Shown: piece by piece, positions 1-8,399 of the stretch
How the letters are laid out: each line of letters begins with the position of its first letter
Position numbering within the stretch: the first letter of the stretch is position 1
Source of the DNA: Paraburkholderia lycopersici
Lineage (GTDB): Bacteria > Pseudomonadota > Gammaproteobacteria > Burkholderiales > Burkholderiaceae
Reading direction: 5' to 3'
NCBI RefSeq assembly: GCF_900096975.1
Contig: NZ_FMYQ01000006.1
Span: 62,001 to 126,000, forward strand
DNA: 64,000 bases
The notes under the pieces: model-generated
The model's input: only the letters and a program-made list of their open reading frames with translations
Databases searched by the model: none
Told to the model about the DNA's origin: nothing
Position numbers and translations under genes: made by a program

Positions 1-1
1 T

Positions 2-1024
2 GTGAACGGCTTTATCGGCCACCACCTCTCCAAGCGCATCCTCGAAACCACGAACTGGGAAGTGTTCGGCATGGACATGCAGACGGATCGCCTCGGCGAC
101 CTCGTCAAGCATGAGCGGATGCACTTCTTCGAAGGCGACATCACGATCAACAAGGAGTGGGTCGAGTACCACGTCAAGAAGTGCGACGTGATCCTGCCGC
201 TGGTCGCCATCGCCACGCCGGCCACCTACGTGCAACAGCCGCTGCGCGTGTTCGAGCTCGACTTCGAGGCGAATCTGCCGATCGTGCGTTCGGCCGTGAA
301 GTACCGCAAGCACCTCGTCTTCCCGTCGACGTCCGAGGTTTACGGCATGTGCGCGGACGAGCAGTTCGACCCTGACGCTTCGGCGCTGACCTACGGCCCG
401 ATCAACAAGCCGCGCTGGATCTACGCGTGCTCGAAGCAGCTCATGGATCGCGTGATCTGGGGCTACGGCATGGAAGGCCTGAACTTCACGCTGTTCCGGC
501 CGTTCAACTGGATCGGCCCGGGCCTCGACTCGATCTACACGCCGAAGGAAGGTTCGTCGCGCGTCGTGACGCAGTTCCTCGGCCACATCGTGCGCGGCGA
601 GAACATCAGCCTCGTCGACGGCGGCGCGCAAAAGCGCGCGTTTACCGACATCGACGACGGCATCGAAGCGCTCATGAAGATCATCGAGAACGAGAACGGC
701 ATCGCCTCGGGCAAGATCTACAACATCGGCAACCCGACCAACAACTTCTCGGTGCGCGAGCTCGCGCACAAGATGCTCGCGCTCGCCGCCGAGTTCCCCG
801 AGTATGCGGACAGCGCGAAGAAGGTGCAGCTCGTCGAAACCTCGTCGGGCGCGTACTACGGCGCGGGCTACCAGGACGTGCAGAACCGCGTGCCGAAAAT
901 CGACAACACGAAGCAGGAGCTCGGCTGGGCGCCGAAGTCGACCTTCGACGACGCGCTGCGCAAGATTTTCGAAGCCTACCGCGGCCACGTGGCCGAGGCG
1001 CGCGCGCTCGTCGAGCAACACTGA
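2..1024 (+). CDS. arnA: UDP-glucuronate C4''-decarboxylase (ArnA dehydrogenase/decarboxylase domain), 5' truncated by window edge
   Basis: This is an extended SDR-type enzyme that oxidatively decarboxylates UDP-glucuronic acid to UDP-4-keto-arabinose, an early step in making L-Ara4N for lipid A. The frame is already open at base 2 and begins inside the Rossmann loop (NGFIGHHL), so only about the first 8-10 residues lie outside the window. In the visible fragment SEVYG is at residues 111-115, the YxxxK pair is YACSK at 141-145, and FRPFNWIGPGLD follows. There is no room for an N-terminal formyltransferase domain, so this is the stand-alone form rather than the fused 660-residue enterobacterial ArnA. 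arnD follows after 24 bases, so the two are probably co-transcribed. Confidence 0.93.
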   Translation: MNGFIGHHLSKRILETTNWEVFGMDMQTDRLGDLVKHERMHFFEGDITINKEWVEYHVKKCDVILPLVAIATPATYVQQPLRVFELDFEANLPIVRSAVKYRKHLVFPSTSEVYGMCADEQFDPDASALTYGPINKPRWIYACSKQLMDRVIWGYGMEGLNFTLFRPFNWIGPGLDSIYTPKEGSSRVVTQFLGHIVRGENISLVDGGAQKRAFTDIDDGIEALMKIIENENGIASGKIYNIGNPTNNFSVRELAHKMLALAAEFPEYADSAKKVQLVETSSGAYYGAGYQDVQNRVPKIDNTKQELGWAPKSTFDDALRKIFEAYRGHVAEARALVEQH

Positions 1025-1048
1025 GCGTCAGCGAAAGGACCTCGCCAC

Positions 1049-1945
1049 TTGGCCCGTATCGTCCTGAAAATCGATGTCGACACGCTGCGCGGCACGCGCG
1101 AAGGCGTGCCGAACCTCGCGCGTATCTTCGACCGCTACAAGGCGCGCGCAACGTTCCTGTTCAGCCTCGGCCCCGATCATACGGGCTGGGCGCTGCGTCG
1201 CGTGTTGCGCCCCGGCTTTCTCAAGAAGGTCTCGCGCACGTCGGTGGTCGAGCACTACGGCATAAAGCAGCTGATGTACGGCGTACTGTTGCCGGGCCCC
1301 GACATCGGCGTGGAAGCGGCCGCGGAAATGCGCGCGATTCACGAGGCCGGCTTCGAGTGCGGCATCCATACGTGGGACCACGTGTACTGGCAGGACAACG
1401 TGCGCACGCGTAGCGCGCAATGGACCGCGCGCCAGATGCAAAAGAGCCACGACCGCTTCACGCGGATCTTCGGCGCGCCGCCCGTCACGCACGGCGCGGC
1501 GGGCTGGCAGATGAACGAGGCCGCCTTCGAGCAGATCGACGCATGGGGCATGCGCTACGCGTCCGATGGACGCGGGCACTCGCCCTATCGTCCTGTGGTG
1601 GCGGGCCGCACGCTGAATCACGTGCAGATGCCGACCACATTGCCCACGCTCGACGAGGTGCTGGGCGTGGACGGCATCGATACCGACAACGTCGCTGCCT
1701 GGATGCTCAAGCGCACCGAAAGCAATCCGCACGACCAGGTCTTCACGCTGCACGCCGAGCTCGAAGGCCAGAAGCTCGCGCCCGTATTCGAGCAGCTTCT
1801 CGCGGGCTGGCGCGCGCAAGGCCACACATTTGCCACGATGGGCGACTACCATGCGGCGCTGGACCCGGCTTCGCTCCCATCGTACCCTGTCAGCTGGGGC
1901 GAGATCGCCGGCCGTTCCGGCCAGTTGATCGTCCAGCCCGACTGA
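1049..1945 (+). CDS. arnD: 4-deoxy-4-formamido-L-arabinose-phosphoundecaprenol deformylase ArnD (polysaccharide deacetylase)
   Basis: The NodB-type deacetylase removes the formyl group from undecaprenyl-phosphate-L-Ara4FN at the inner membrane. The protein has 298 residues. The metal-site Asp lies in KIDVDTL (residues 7-13) and the His pair is H107/H111 in GIHTWDH. The start is the TTG at 1049, preceded by GAAAGGA at 1034-1040; no closer ATG fits the conserved N-terminus. It directly follows arnA, matching the aminoarabinose pathway order. The lack of a formyltransferase domain in the neighbouring ArnA means the formyl group must come from a separate protein. Confidence 0.9.
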   Translation: MARIVLKIDVDTLRGTREGVPNLARIFDRYKARATFLFSLGPDHTGWALRRVLRPGFLKKVSRTSVVEHYGIKQLMYGVLLPGPDIGVEAAAEMRAIHEAGFECGIHTWDHVYWQDNVRTRSAQWTARQMQKSHDRFTRIFGAPPVTHGAAGWQMNEAAFEQIDAWGMRYASDGRGHSPYRPVVAGRTLNHVQMPTTLPTLDEVLGVDGIDTDNVAAWMLKRTESNPHDQVFTLHAELEGQKLAPVFEQLLAGWRAQGHTFATMGDYHAALDPASLPSYPVSWGEIAGRSGQLIVQPD

Positions 1946-2090
1946 ATCCGCCGCCCGCGCTGCGAGGCTTTTGGGCCCAGGCCCGACGCTCGCGCAAACC
2001 CCGCGCCGCAGGCGTCCCGGCAAAACGGCTCCGCGGCGCCGAACCTGGCAGCGCTGCGGCTTCGCCAGCCAATAACAAAGGGAGAGCCAC

Positions 2091-2561
2091 GTGCCTGACG
2101 TGACCATCGCAGTCGACCAACCCGTTCCCGACTTCACCGCCCCCGCCACCGGCGGCGACTTCACGCTCTCGAGCCTGAAAGGCAGCAAGGTGGTGCTGTA
2201 CTTCTATCCGAAAGACAACACACCGGGCTGCACGACCGAAGGCCTGCAGTTCCGCGACCTCTATCCGAAGTTCAAGAAGGCAGGCGCGCAGATCGTGGGC
2301 GTGTCGCGCGACAGCGTGCGTTCGCACGACAACTTCAAGGCCAAGCTCGAATTGCCGTTTACCTTGGTATCGGATGCCGACGAAGCGCTCTGCACGCGCT
2401 TCGACGTCATCAAAATGAAGAAAATGTATGGCAAACAGGTGCGAGGTATCGAACGCTCGACCTTCCTCATCGACGCCGACGGCGTGCTGCGCCAGGAGTG
2501 GCGCGGAATCAAGGTCCCGGGCCATGTCGACGAAGTTCTGGAGGCTGTACAAGCGCTTTGA
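2091..2561 (+). CDS. bcp: thioredoxin-dependent thiol peroxidase Bcp/PrxQ, lacking the C+5 resolving cysteine
   Basis: A peroxiredoxin of 156 residues that reduces hydrogen and organic peroxides in the cytoplasm. The peroxidatic Cys47 sits in NTPGCTTEG. In E. coli Bcp a resolving Cys lies five residues on; here that position is Leu52. The only other cysteine is Cys101, which matches a non-resolving position in E. coli. The sequence therefore looks like a 1-Cys-type Bcp that would need an external thiol for resolution. The start is GTG 2091 with AAGGGAGA upstream. The end of the gene overlaps a candidate promoter for a small RNA (see 2581-2726). Confidence 0.92.
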   Translation: MPDVTIAVDQPVPDFTAPATGGDFTLSSLKGSKVVLYFYPKDNTPGCTTEGLQFRDLYPKFKKAGAQIVGVSRDSVRSHDNFKAKLELPFTLVSDADEALCTRFDVIKMKKMYGKQVRGIERSTFLIDADGVLRQEWRGIKVPGHVDEVLEAVQAL

Positions 2562-2580
2562 GGAGCGTTATATTGGGCTG

Positions 2581-2726
2581 CAATGAGTGCCTGTCCAACC
2601 CTTTTTACGTCGCGTCGCAGCGGTATCGCAGCCGGTCATGGGATGACCGGAAATGCGCATCCGGGGCTACGCGCCGACACCGAAGTGAAGCCGCTTGCCT
2701 CGTCATCCGGGGCGGCGGCTTTTTTG
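2581..2726 (+). ncRNA. candidate small RNA from the 3' region of bcp
   Basis: A promoter-like pair, TGTACA at 2546-2551 and TATATT at 2569-2574 with a 17-base spacer, lies at the 3' end of bcp. It would start RNA near 2581. Downstream are a perfect hairpin, CCGGTCAT-ggg-ATGACCGG (2632-2650), and a terminator (AGCCGC/GCGGCT then T6, 2688-2726). The result would be a transcript of about 145 nt. It may equally be just the structured 3' UTR of bcp. Inference from structure only. Confidence 0.33.
2688..2726 (+). terminator. rho-independent terminator after bcp
   Basis: AAGCCGC (2688-2694) pairs with GCGGCTT (2715-2721), with a run of T from 2720 to 2725. Confidence 0.6.
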
Positions 2727-2948
2727 TTTATGCCTCGCTGTTCCCTCCCCGTTGCGCCGGCTTTGCGACCCGGCGCGCGCCTACGTCAAGGAGCTGATCG
2801 AAAACCAGGCGAACCGGCATTTTCTGACCTGAGCGCGCACCTTGCGCAGTAACGGCGGGCGCCTACCCGGCACCCGCACGCACCGCTCGAAAGCGCGCCT
2901 TACTGGGTAACCCCGCGACCACTCGACCCGATTTTTTCGAGGGACACC

Positions 2949-4778
2949 ATGCCTTTGCCTACCCCCCCCAGCAAGCTCGGCAACCTGCTGCCGCCCGAAG
3001 AATACAAGGCGCGTGCCCGCACGACACGCAGCACGCGCAAGGCAGCGAGCGAGAACGACGCTGCCGACGTCGGCGAATACGGCCCCGCCAGCGTTGCGGA
3101 GCCGATGACGCAGGCCGCCAATGCCGCGACGACGCTGCGCACGGTCCCGCTCTCGGGCGCCAGCGCCGAGCTGGCCGCGCTCGAACCGGTCGCACCGGCG
3201 CCCGCGCGAAAACGCAAGCAAGCCACGGCCGCGCTGCTGCAGCCGCTTGAGGCGCGCACCGAAGCCGAAGAAGCGCCCGTTGCGCGGAGCGGCAAGCCCG
3301 CGTCGGCGAAAACCCCGGGCGGCGCCGCTTCGCCCGCCACGCGCGCCGGCGCGAAAAAGCGCGTGCATCCGGAGGAAAGCACCGAAGTGCAGAAGCTCTT
3401 CGTGCTCGACACCAACGTGCTGATGCACGACCCGACCTGCCTGTTCCGTTTCGAGGAGCACGACGTCTATCTGCCGATGATGACGTTGGAAGAGCTCGAC
3501 AACCACAAGAAGGGCATGTCGGAAGTCGCGCGCAACGCGCGCCAGGTGAGCCGCACGCTCGACCAGCTGGTCGCGAATGCGGGCCCGATCTCGGAGGGCA
3601 TTTCGCTCGGCCGCCTCGGCAGCCGCGAGGCGCTCGGCCGCCTGTACTTCCAGACGACGCTCACGCACATCGATCCGGTCGACGGCCTGCCCCAAGGCAA
3701 GGCGGACAACCAGATTCTCGGCGTCGTGCGCGCGCTGCAGCGGGACCGGCCTGACCGCCTTGTCGTGCTGGTGTCGAAAGACATCAACATGCGCATCAAG
3801 GCCCACGCGCTCGGCCTGCCCGCGGAAGACTATTTCAACGACCAGGTTCTCGAAGACAAGGATCTGCTCTACTCGGGCGTGCGCGCACTGCCGCAGGACT
3901 TCTGGACCAAGCACGCGAAGGGCATGGAGTCCTGGCAGGAAACCAAGACCGGCACGACGTATTACCGCGTGACGGGTCCCGAATGCCTGTCGATGCTCGT
4001 GAACGAATTCGTCTATCTCGAGCCGCAAAACGGCGAGCCCGCGTTCCACGCGATCGTGCGCGAGCTCAACGGCAAGACGGCGCTGCTGCAGACGCTGCGC
4101 GACTACGGCCACCACAAAAACAACGTGTGGGGCATCACGGCGCGCAATCGCGAGCAGAACTTCGCGTTGAACCTGCTGATGAATCCCGAGATCGACTTCG
4201 TCACGCTGCTCGGCCAGGCTGGCACCGGCAAGACGCTTGTCGCGCTCGCGGCGGGCCTCGCGCAGGTGCTCGACGAAAAGCGCTACAACGAGATCATCGT
4301 GACGCGCGCGACCGTACCGGTTGGCGAGGACATCGGCTTCCTGCCGGGCACCGAAGAAGAAAAGATGCAGCCGTGGATGGGCGCCTTCGACGACAACCTC
4401 GAAGTCCTCCAGAAAACCGACGACGCCGCCGGCGAATGGGGCCGAGCCGCGACCCAGGAGCTGATCCGCTCGCGTCTGAAGGTGAAGAGCATGAATTTCA
4501 TGCGCGGCCGCACGTTCGTCGACAAGTATCTGATCATCGACGAGGCGCAGAACCTGACGCCCAAGCAGATGAAGACGCTCGTCACGCGCGCGGGTCCGGG
4601 CACGAAGATCGTGTGCCTCGGGAACATCGCACAGATCGACACGCCGTATCTGACCGAAGGCAGTTCGGGCCTCACCTACGTGGTGGACCGCTTCAAGGGC
4701 TGGGCGCATAGCGGCCACGTGACGCTCGCCCGCGGCGAACGCTCGCGGCTCGCCGATTACGCGTCGGATATTCTGTAA
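2949..4778 (+). CDS. PIN domain-PhoH-like ATPase
   Basis: A 609-residue PhoH2-type protein: a PIN ribonuclease domain fused to a PhoH ATPase/helicase domain, likely acting in RNA turnover. After a low-complexity Ala/Pro/Lys/Arg-rich leader (residues 1-145) the PIN domain begins at FVLDTNVLMHD (Asp154) with further acidic residues (EELD 181-184). The P-loop GQAGTGKT is at 422-429 and the Walker B LIIDEAQN at about 528-535. The start ATG 2949 follows an AGGG-type site by a few bases. The disordered leader is not part of the core family fold. A strong terminator follows at 4872-4901. Confidence 0.9.
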   Translation: MPLPTPPSKLGNLLPPEEYKARARTTRSTRKAASENDAADVGEYGPASVAEPMTQAANAATTLRTVPLSGASAELAALEPVAPAPARKRKQATAALLQPLEARTEAEEAPVARSGKPASAKTPGGAASPATRAGAKKRVHPEESTEVQKLFVLDTNVLMHDPTCLFRFEEHDVYLPMMTLEELDNHKKGMSEVARNARQVSRTLDQLVANAGPISEGISLGRLGSREALGRLYFQTTLTHIDPVDGLPQGKADNQILGVVRALQRDRPDRLVVLVSKDINMRIKAHALGLPAEDYFNDQVLEDKDLLYSGVRALPQDFWTKHAKGMESWQETKTGTTYYRVTGPECLSMLVNEFVYLEPQNGEPAFHAIVRELNGKTALLQTLRDYGHHKNNVWGITARNREQNFALNLLMNPEIDFVTLLGQAGTGKTLVALAAGLAQVLDEKRYNEIIVTRATVPVGEDIGFLPGTEEEKMQPWMGAFDDNLEVLQKTDDAAGEWGRAATQELIRSRLKVKSMNFMRGRTFVDKYLIIDEAQNLTPKQMKTLVTRAGPGTKIVCLGNIAQIDTPYLTEGSSGLTYVVDRFKGWAHSGHVTLARGERSRLADYASDIL

Positions 4779-4871
4779 TCCGTTCGCCGGGCGTCGTCTT
4801 TCGAGGGCGCCCACGCACATGGCGAGGAACGTATCCGGGGATACCGGAACGCGGTCCATCCATAACCAGGG

Positions 4872-4901
4872 AAGGGAGCGAATTAATCGCTCCCTTTTTT
4901 A
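4872..4901 (+). terminator. rho-independent terminator of the phoH-family gene
   Basis: GGGAGCGA (4874-4881) pairs with TCGCTCCC (4887-4894) around a 5-base loop, followed by T6. Confidence 0.85.
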
Positions 4902-4943
4902 TTTCCTCGCTCTGGCGGTCTCGCCTCTCTAGCTCCCCGACTT

Positions 4944-5060
4944 AAAAAGGCCCCGAACGCCGTAGCGAACGGGGCAAACTTCCGAAGCGTGTTGCCCTTG
5001 ATGGCAACCTCTTAATCAACGACCCATTCCTGTGTTGATCGATTAGGGTCAACCCTAACG
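4944..5060 (-). ncRNA. candidate structured small RNA
   Basis: Read on the minus strand, four hairpins follow one another: TTAGGGT/ACCCTAA (5058-5043), ATCAAC/GTTGAT (5039-5015), GTTGCC/GGCAAC (5008-4991) and GCCCCG/CGGGGC (4975-4950), the last followed by C then T5. That is the form of an RNA ending at an intrinsic terminator. No gene on the minus strand precedes it, so the terminator would otherwise have no purpose. I found no convincing promoter just upstream (above 5060), so the 5' end is unknown. Confidence 0.35.
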
Positions 5061-5304
5061 CGCCCCGCTTACATCAAGAAACCCTTGGACTTGAGTACGA
5101 GGAATACAAAGATACGAGGGGTTGCCGGGTAAACCTAAATACTGTCCCTTTTTATTGGCCGAGCGTCCCGCAAGTGCAACGGTTCGCGTCCGAACTTCAA
5201 GTAAATTGTGAAGAATTCTTGCGAAAGCCCGGACAGGCGGGCTACCATCCGCCCATGATCCGTTTTTCCGACGGCGCACGCGCTGCGTTCGCCTCTCCTG
5301 CTTC

Positions 5305-6405
5305 ATGCGCCGACTCTGGCTTCCGCTTCTGACCGCAATCCTGCTTGCCGCGTGTTCGAGCGCGCCGCAAAAGGTCGCGCGCGGCGGTTCGCCTGCGGGG
5401 GAAAACGCATGGCGCACCCGCCCGCCGGGCTTTCCAAATTTCGTCGATCACAGCGTGGGCCGCGAGGAAATCTCGATCCAGGCGATGGGACTCGTCGGCA
5501 TTCCGTATCGCTGGGGTGGCAACACGCCCGACAGCGGCTTCGATTGCAGCGGTCTCGTGAAATATGTGCTCGCGCGCTCAGCCTCCGTCGACTTGCCGCG
5601 CACCACGGCCGAAATGAGCACCCGCGGCGAAATGATCGAACCCGACGGGATCGCGCCCGGCGACCTCGTCTTCTTCAATACGACCGGTCGTCCGCACTCG
5701 CATGTCGGGATTTACGTAGGCAAGCTGCGCTTCGTCAATGCGCCTTCGACCGGCGGCACCGTGAGGCTCGACTATCTGACCAACCCCTATTGGGCGAAGC
5801 GTTTCGACGGCATTCGCCGCATGGCGCCCCCCAGGCGCACGCCGTTCGACACGCCGACCTGGGAGGCTTCCGCGCCTGCCGAACGAGCGCCTGGCATGGG
5901 CACCGCACCGTCGGCCGCCGCCGTCGCGAGCGCTGCTCCGGCGACGGCGGCTCAGCCATCCGCGCGGGCCGTTGCCGCCAGCCAGAATCGCATCGCCACC
6001 GCGCCGCAACCGGTCTATGCCGCCGCACCGCCTGCTGGGCCGGCAGCGCCTGCGACTGCGCCTGCCGATGTCTTCGAACCGCCGCCCGCCTCGCTCGGCG
6101 CGGCGCAAACGCAGGCGCGCGACGCTGGCACCCTCTCGCCGGCGGTTGCGCCCGGCAACAACACGCCAGCCTACGCCGCCCAGCGCGACGCGATCGACGC
6201 CGCAGCCGACGCCTTCGAGCCGCCCCCGCCCACCGCAACGGCGGCGGCCCGGCAGGCTGTCCAGGAGGGCTCGACGCGGATCCAGACTGTTTCACCAGCC
6301 CGGAATGCGAATGATGCGAATGGCGCGCAGATCATCCGCGCCCCGACGGGCCCGATCCAATCCATTGACGACCCGATCGCGCGTTTTGCCAACAGCGGTT
6401 ACTGA
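5305..6405 (+). CDS. NlpC/P60 family peptidoglycan hydrolase lipoprotein
   Basis: A 366-residue C40-family endopeptidase likely cutting peptide stems of peptidoglycan in the periplasm. The N-terminus is a lipoprotein signal ending in LLAAC with lipid Cys17. The NlpC/P60 domain spans about residues 56-170: catalytic Cys82 in FDCSGLV, His134 in HSHVGIYVG, and a third polar residue Asn146 in FVNAPSTGG. The remaining half (residues 185-366) is Ala/Pro-rich, low complexity and probably disordered, longer than in minimal family members. ATG 5305 is chosen because it begins the signal peptide directly; the ATG at 5255 is in another frame. Confidence 0.88.
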   Translation: MRRLWLPLLTAILLAACSSAPQKVARGGSPAGENAWRTRPPGFPNFVDHSVGREEISIQAMGLVGIPYRWGGNTPDSGFDCSGLVKYVLARSASVDLPRTTAEMSTRGEMIEPDGIAPGDLVFFNTTGRPHSHVGIYVGKLRFVNAPSTGGTVRLDYLTNPYWAKRFDGIRRMAPPRRTPFDTPTWEASAPAERAPGMGTAPSAAAVASAAPATAAQPSARAVAASQNRIATAPQPVYAAAPPAGPAAPATAPADVFEPPPASLGAAQTQARDAGTLSPAVAPGNNTPAYAAQRDAIDAAADAFEPPPPTATAAARQAVQEGSTRIQTVSPARNANDANGAQIIRAPTGPIQSIDDPIARFANSGY

Positions 6406-6528
6406 AACCCGCCCCACGGTGCGGCGCGGCGTCTTGCTCCTGGCCGGATGGCGAGCGATGTTTCCGGCGCCCCACGCCTCTGCTATCGTCTTGGTGCCGT
6501 TTTTATACTTTCGCGCAGCGAGGCGACG

Positions 6529-7335
6529 ATGGATCTCGGACTCAGCAAGAAGGTGGTACTGGTGACGGGCGGCAGCAAGGGCATTGGCCTTGCCTGCGCG
6601 CGCGCCTTTGCGAAGGAAGGCGCGCGCGTGGCGATCGTCTCGCGCGATCCGGCCAATCTTGCGCGCGCCCGCGAGCAACTGGTGAGCGAAGGGCTGCACG
6701 TGCATCTCACTCGCGCAGACCTGCACGAAGCGCATAGCGCAGCCGACATAGTCGAGGAAGTCTCCACGGCGGTAGGTCCGATCGATATCCTCATCAACAG
6801 CGCGGGCGCAGCGCGCCGCTACGATCCGGAAGCGCTCGATGCAGACGCGTTCAAGGCCACGATGGAGGCGAAATATTTCCCCTACATCTACCCGCAGCAG
6901 GAAGTGCTGCGCCGTATGGTGCAGCGGATCAAGGCGGGCGAGACCCTGGAGCCGGGCGCGATCGTCAACATTATCGGCATGGGCGGCAAGTTCGCGAGCG
7001 ACATCCATATCGCGGGCGGCGCGGCCAACGCTGCCTTGATGCTCGCCACCGTGGGCCTCGCGCATTATCACGCGCGCTATGGCATCCGCATCAACGCCAT
7101 CAACCCCGGCCCGGCGCTCACGGAGCGGCTGCAGGAAGCCGTGCAACTGGAAGCGCAGCGGCAAGGCGTCGACGCAGCCCAGGCGCTGGCGAGCGGGGAA
7201 GCCAAGGTGCCGCTCGGGCGCTACGCGAAACCAGAAGAGATCGCCGACGTCGCGCTGTTCCTCGCGAGCCGCCGGGCAAGCTATGTCACCGGCGCCCTCA
7301 TTCCGATGGACGGAGCGAGCACGCCAGTTATCTGA
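6529..7335 (+). CDS. SDR-family protein with degenerate catalytic site
   Basis: A 268-residue short-chain dehydrogenase fold. The nucleotide-binding motif TGGSKGIG is at residues 13-20 and the NAG-type motif appears as SAGAA at 91-95. The usual Ser and YxxxK catalytic residues are not seen: the Ser slot reads GMGGK (150-154) and the Tyr/Lys slot reads GGAANAAL (163-170). The structural motif INPGP (191-195) is intact. It may be a binding protein or use another mechanism; the substrate is unknown. ATG 6529 is preferred over an upstream in-frame ATG at 6448 because the SDR core begins at once. It converges on the pit gene. Confidence 0.85.
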   Translation: MDLGLSKKVVLVTGGSKGIGLACARAFAKEGARVAIVSRDPANLARAREQLVSEGLHVHLTRADLHEAHSAADIVEEVSTAVGPIDILINSAGAARRYDPEALDADAFKATMEAKYFPYIYPQQEVLRRMVQRIKAGETLEPGAIVNIIGMGGKFASDIHIAGGAANAALMLATVGLAHYHARYGIRINAINPGPALTERLQEAVQLEAQRQGVDAAQALASGEAKVPLGRYAKPEEIADVALFLASRRASYVTGALIPMDGASTPVI

Positions 7336-7343
7336 GCCGCGCC

Positions 7344-7374
7344 AAAAAACACTGCGGCGCCCAAAGGCGCCGCA
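7344..7374 (-). terminator. terminator of the DUF47-pit operon
   Basis: On the minus strand TGCGGCGCC pairs with GGCGCCGCA (7374-7353, 4-base loop), followed by T6 at 7349-7344. It sits just beyond the stop codon of the phosphate transporter. Confidence 0.8.
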
Positions 7375-7378
7375 GGTT

Positions 7379-8389
7379 CTAGATGAATCGGTGACCGAGC
7401 CACCAGGCCGCCGCGGCCAGCGTGGCCGAGGCGGGAATCGTCAGGACCCACGCCCAGACGATGTTGCCCGCCACTCCCCAACGCACGGCGCTCAGCTTCT
7501 GTGTCGCGCCAACGCCGACAATCGCGCCCGTGATCGTGTGCGTAGTCGAAACGGGAATGCCCATCCACGAAGCCGTGAAGAGCGTGAGCGCCCCGCCCGC
7601 CTCCGCGCAGAAGCCGCCCACAGGTTTGAGCTTGGTAATCTTCTGCCCCATCGTACGCACAATGCGCCAGCCGCCGAACAGCGTGCCGAGCCCCATCGAC
7701 AGGTAGCAGCCGCCGATCACCCAGACCGGCGGCGCATCGGCGCCCGGCAACGCGAAGCCCGTGGCGATCAGCAGCATCCAGATGATGCCGATGGTCTTCT
7801 GTGCGTCGTTGCCGCCGTGGCCGAGGCTATAGAGGCTCGCCGAGATGAGCTGCAAGCGCCGGAAGCGCCGGTCCACCTTGCTCGGCGGCGTGCGGAAATA
7901 CAGCCACGACACCGTGAGCATGAAGAACGAACCCAGCACGAAGCCAAGCAGCGGCGAGATGAAGATGAACGCCACGGTCTTCATGAGGCCGTCGAGATTG
8001 AGCGAGGTCCAGCCCGACTTCGCGAGCGCCGCGCCTACGAGCCCACCGATCAGCGCGTGCGAAGAACTCGACGGAATTCCGTAATACCAGGTCAGCACGT
8101 TCCAGCCGATCGCGCCCATCAGCGCGCCGAACACGACGTAATGATCGACGATGTCGGGGTCGATGGTGCCCTTGCCCACCGTCTGCGCCACCTTCAGGTG
8201 GAACACGAAATAGGCGATCACGTTGAACATGGCGGCGAACGCCACCGCCTGTTGCGGCTTGAGCACGCCCGTGGACACGACCGTGGCGATGGAGTTCGCC
8301 GCGTCGTGAAAACCGTTCATGAAGTCGAAGATGAGAGCGATGGCGACAAGGGTCGCGACCGCCCAAAGGGCGAGTTGTATCGATTGCAT
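7379..8389 (-). CDS. pit: inorganic phosphate transporter, PiT family
   Basis: A 336-residue inner-membrane carrier with about ten hydrophobic segments, predicted to import phosphate (probably as metal phosphate) with protons. It carries both PiT repeats: GFHDAANS at residues 26-33 and GHGGNDAQK in the second half, plus the paired SSSHALIG and STTHTITG motifs. It lies 10 bases downstream of the DUF47 gene, so the two form one operon, a common pairing for PiT transporters. Confidence 0.93.
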   Translation of the reverse strand: MQSIQLALWAVATLVAIALIFDFMNGFHDAANSIATVVSTGVLKPQQAVAFAAMFNVIAYFVFHLKVAQTVGKGTIDPDIVDHYVVFGALMGAIGWNVLTWYYGIPSSSSHALIGGLVGAALAKSGWTSLNLDGLMKTVAFIFISPLLGFVLGSFFMLTVSWLYFRTPPSKVDRRFRRLQLISASLYSLGHGGNDAQKTIGIIWMLLIATGFALPGADAPPVWVIGGCYLSMGLGTLFGGWRIVRTMGQKITKLKPVGGFCAEAGGALTLFTASWMGIPVSTTHTITGAIVGVGATQKLSAVRWGVAGNIVWAWVLTIPASATLAAAAWWLGHRFI

Positions 8390-8399
8390 CGCGGTCCGC

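Larger units (their letters stand above)
2562..2948. other. gene-free interval between bcp and phoH family gene
   Basis: About 390 bases with no credible coding frame. It holds a perfect 8-bp hairpin (2632-2650), a rho-independent terminator (2688-2726) and a possible promoter reading into both (2546-2574). The rest, up to the ATG at 2949, is presumably the upstream region of the PhoH-family gene. Confidence 0.6.
4779..5304. other. gene-free interval with terminator and structured minus-strand segment
   Basis: About 525 bases without a convincing gene. It contains the phoH terminator (4872-4901), then a chain of hairpins (4950-5058) that ends, read on the minus strand, in a GC stem followed by T5. 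See the ncRNA candidate at 4944-5060. The segment 5080-5254 is less GC-rich and is probably the promoter region of the NlpC/P60 gene. Confidence 0.55.

Noticed and set aside
2781..4859. A minus-strand frame of nearly 700 codons over the PhoH-family gene
   Set aside because: Antisense to a clear PIN-PhoH protein; composition typical of a shadow frame and no recognisable domain.
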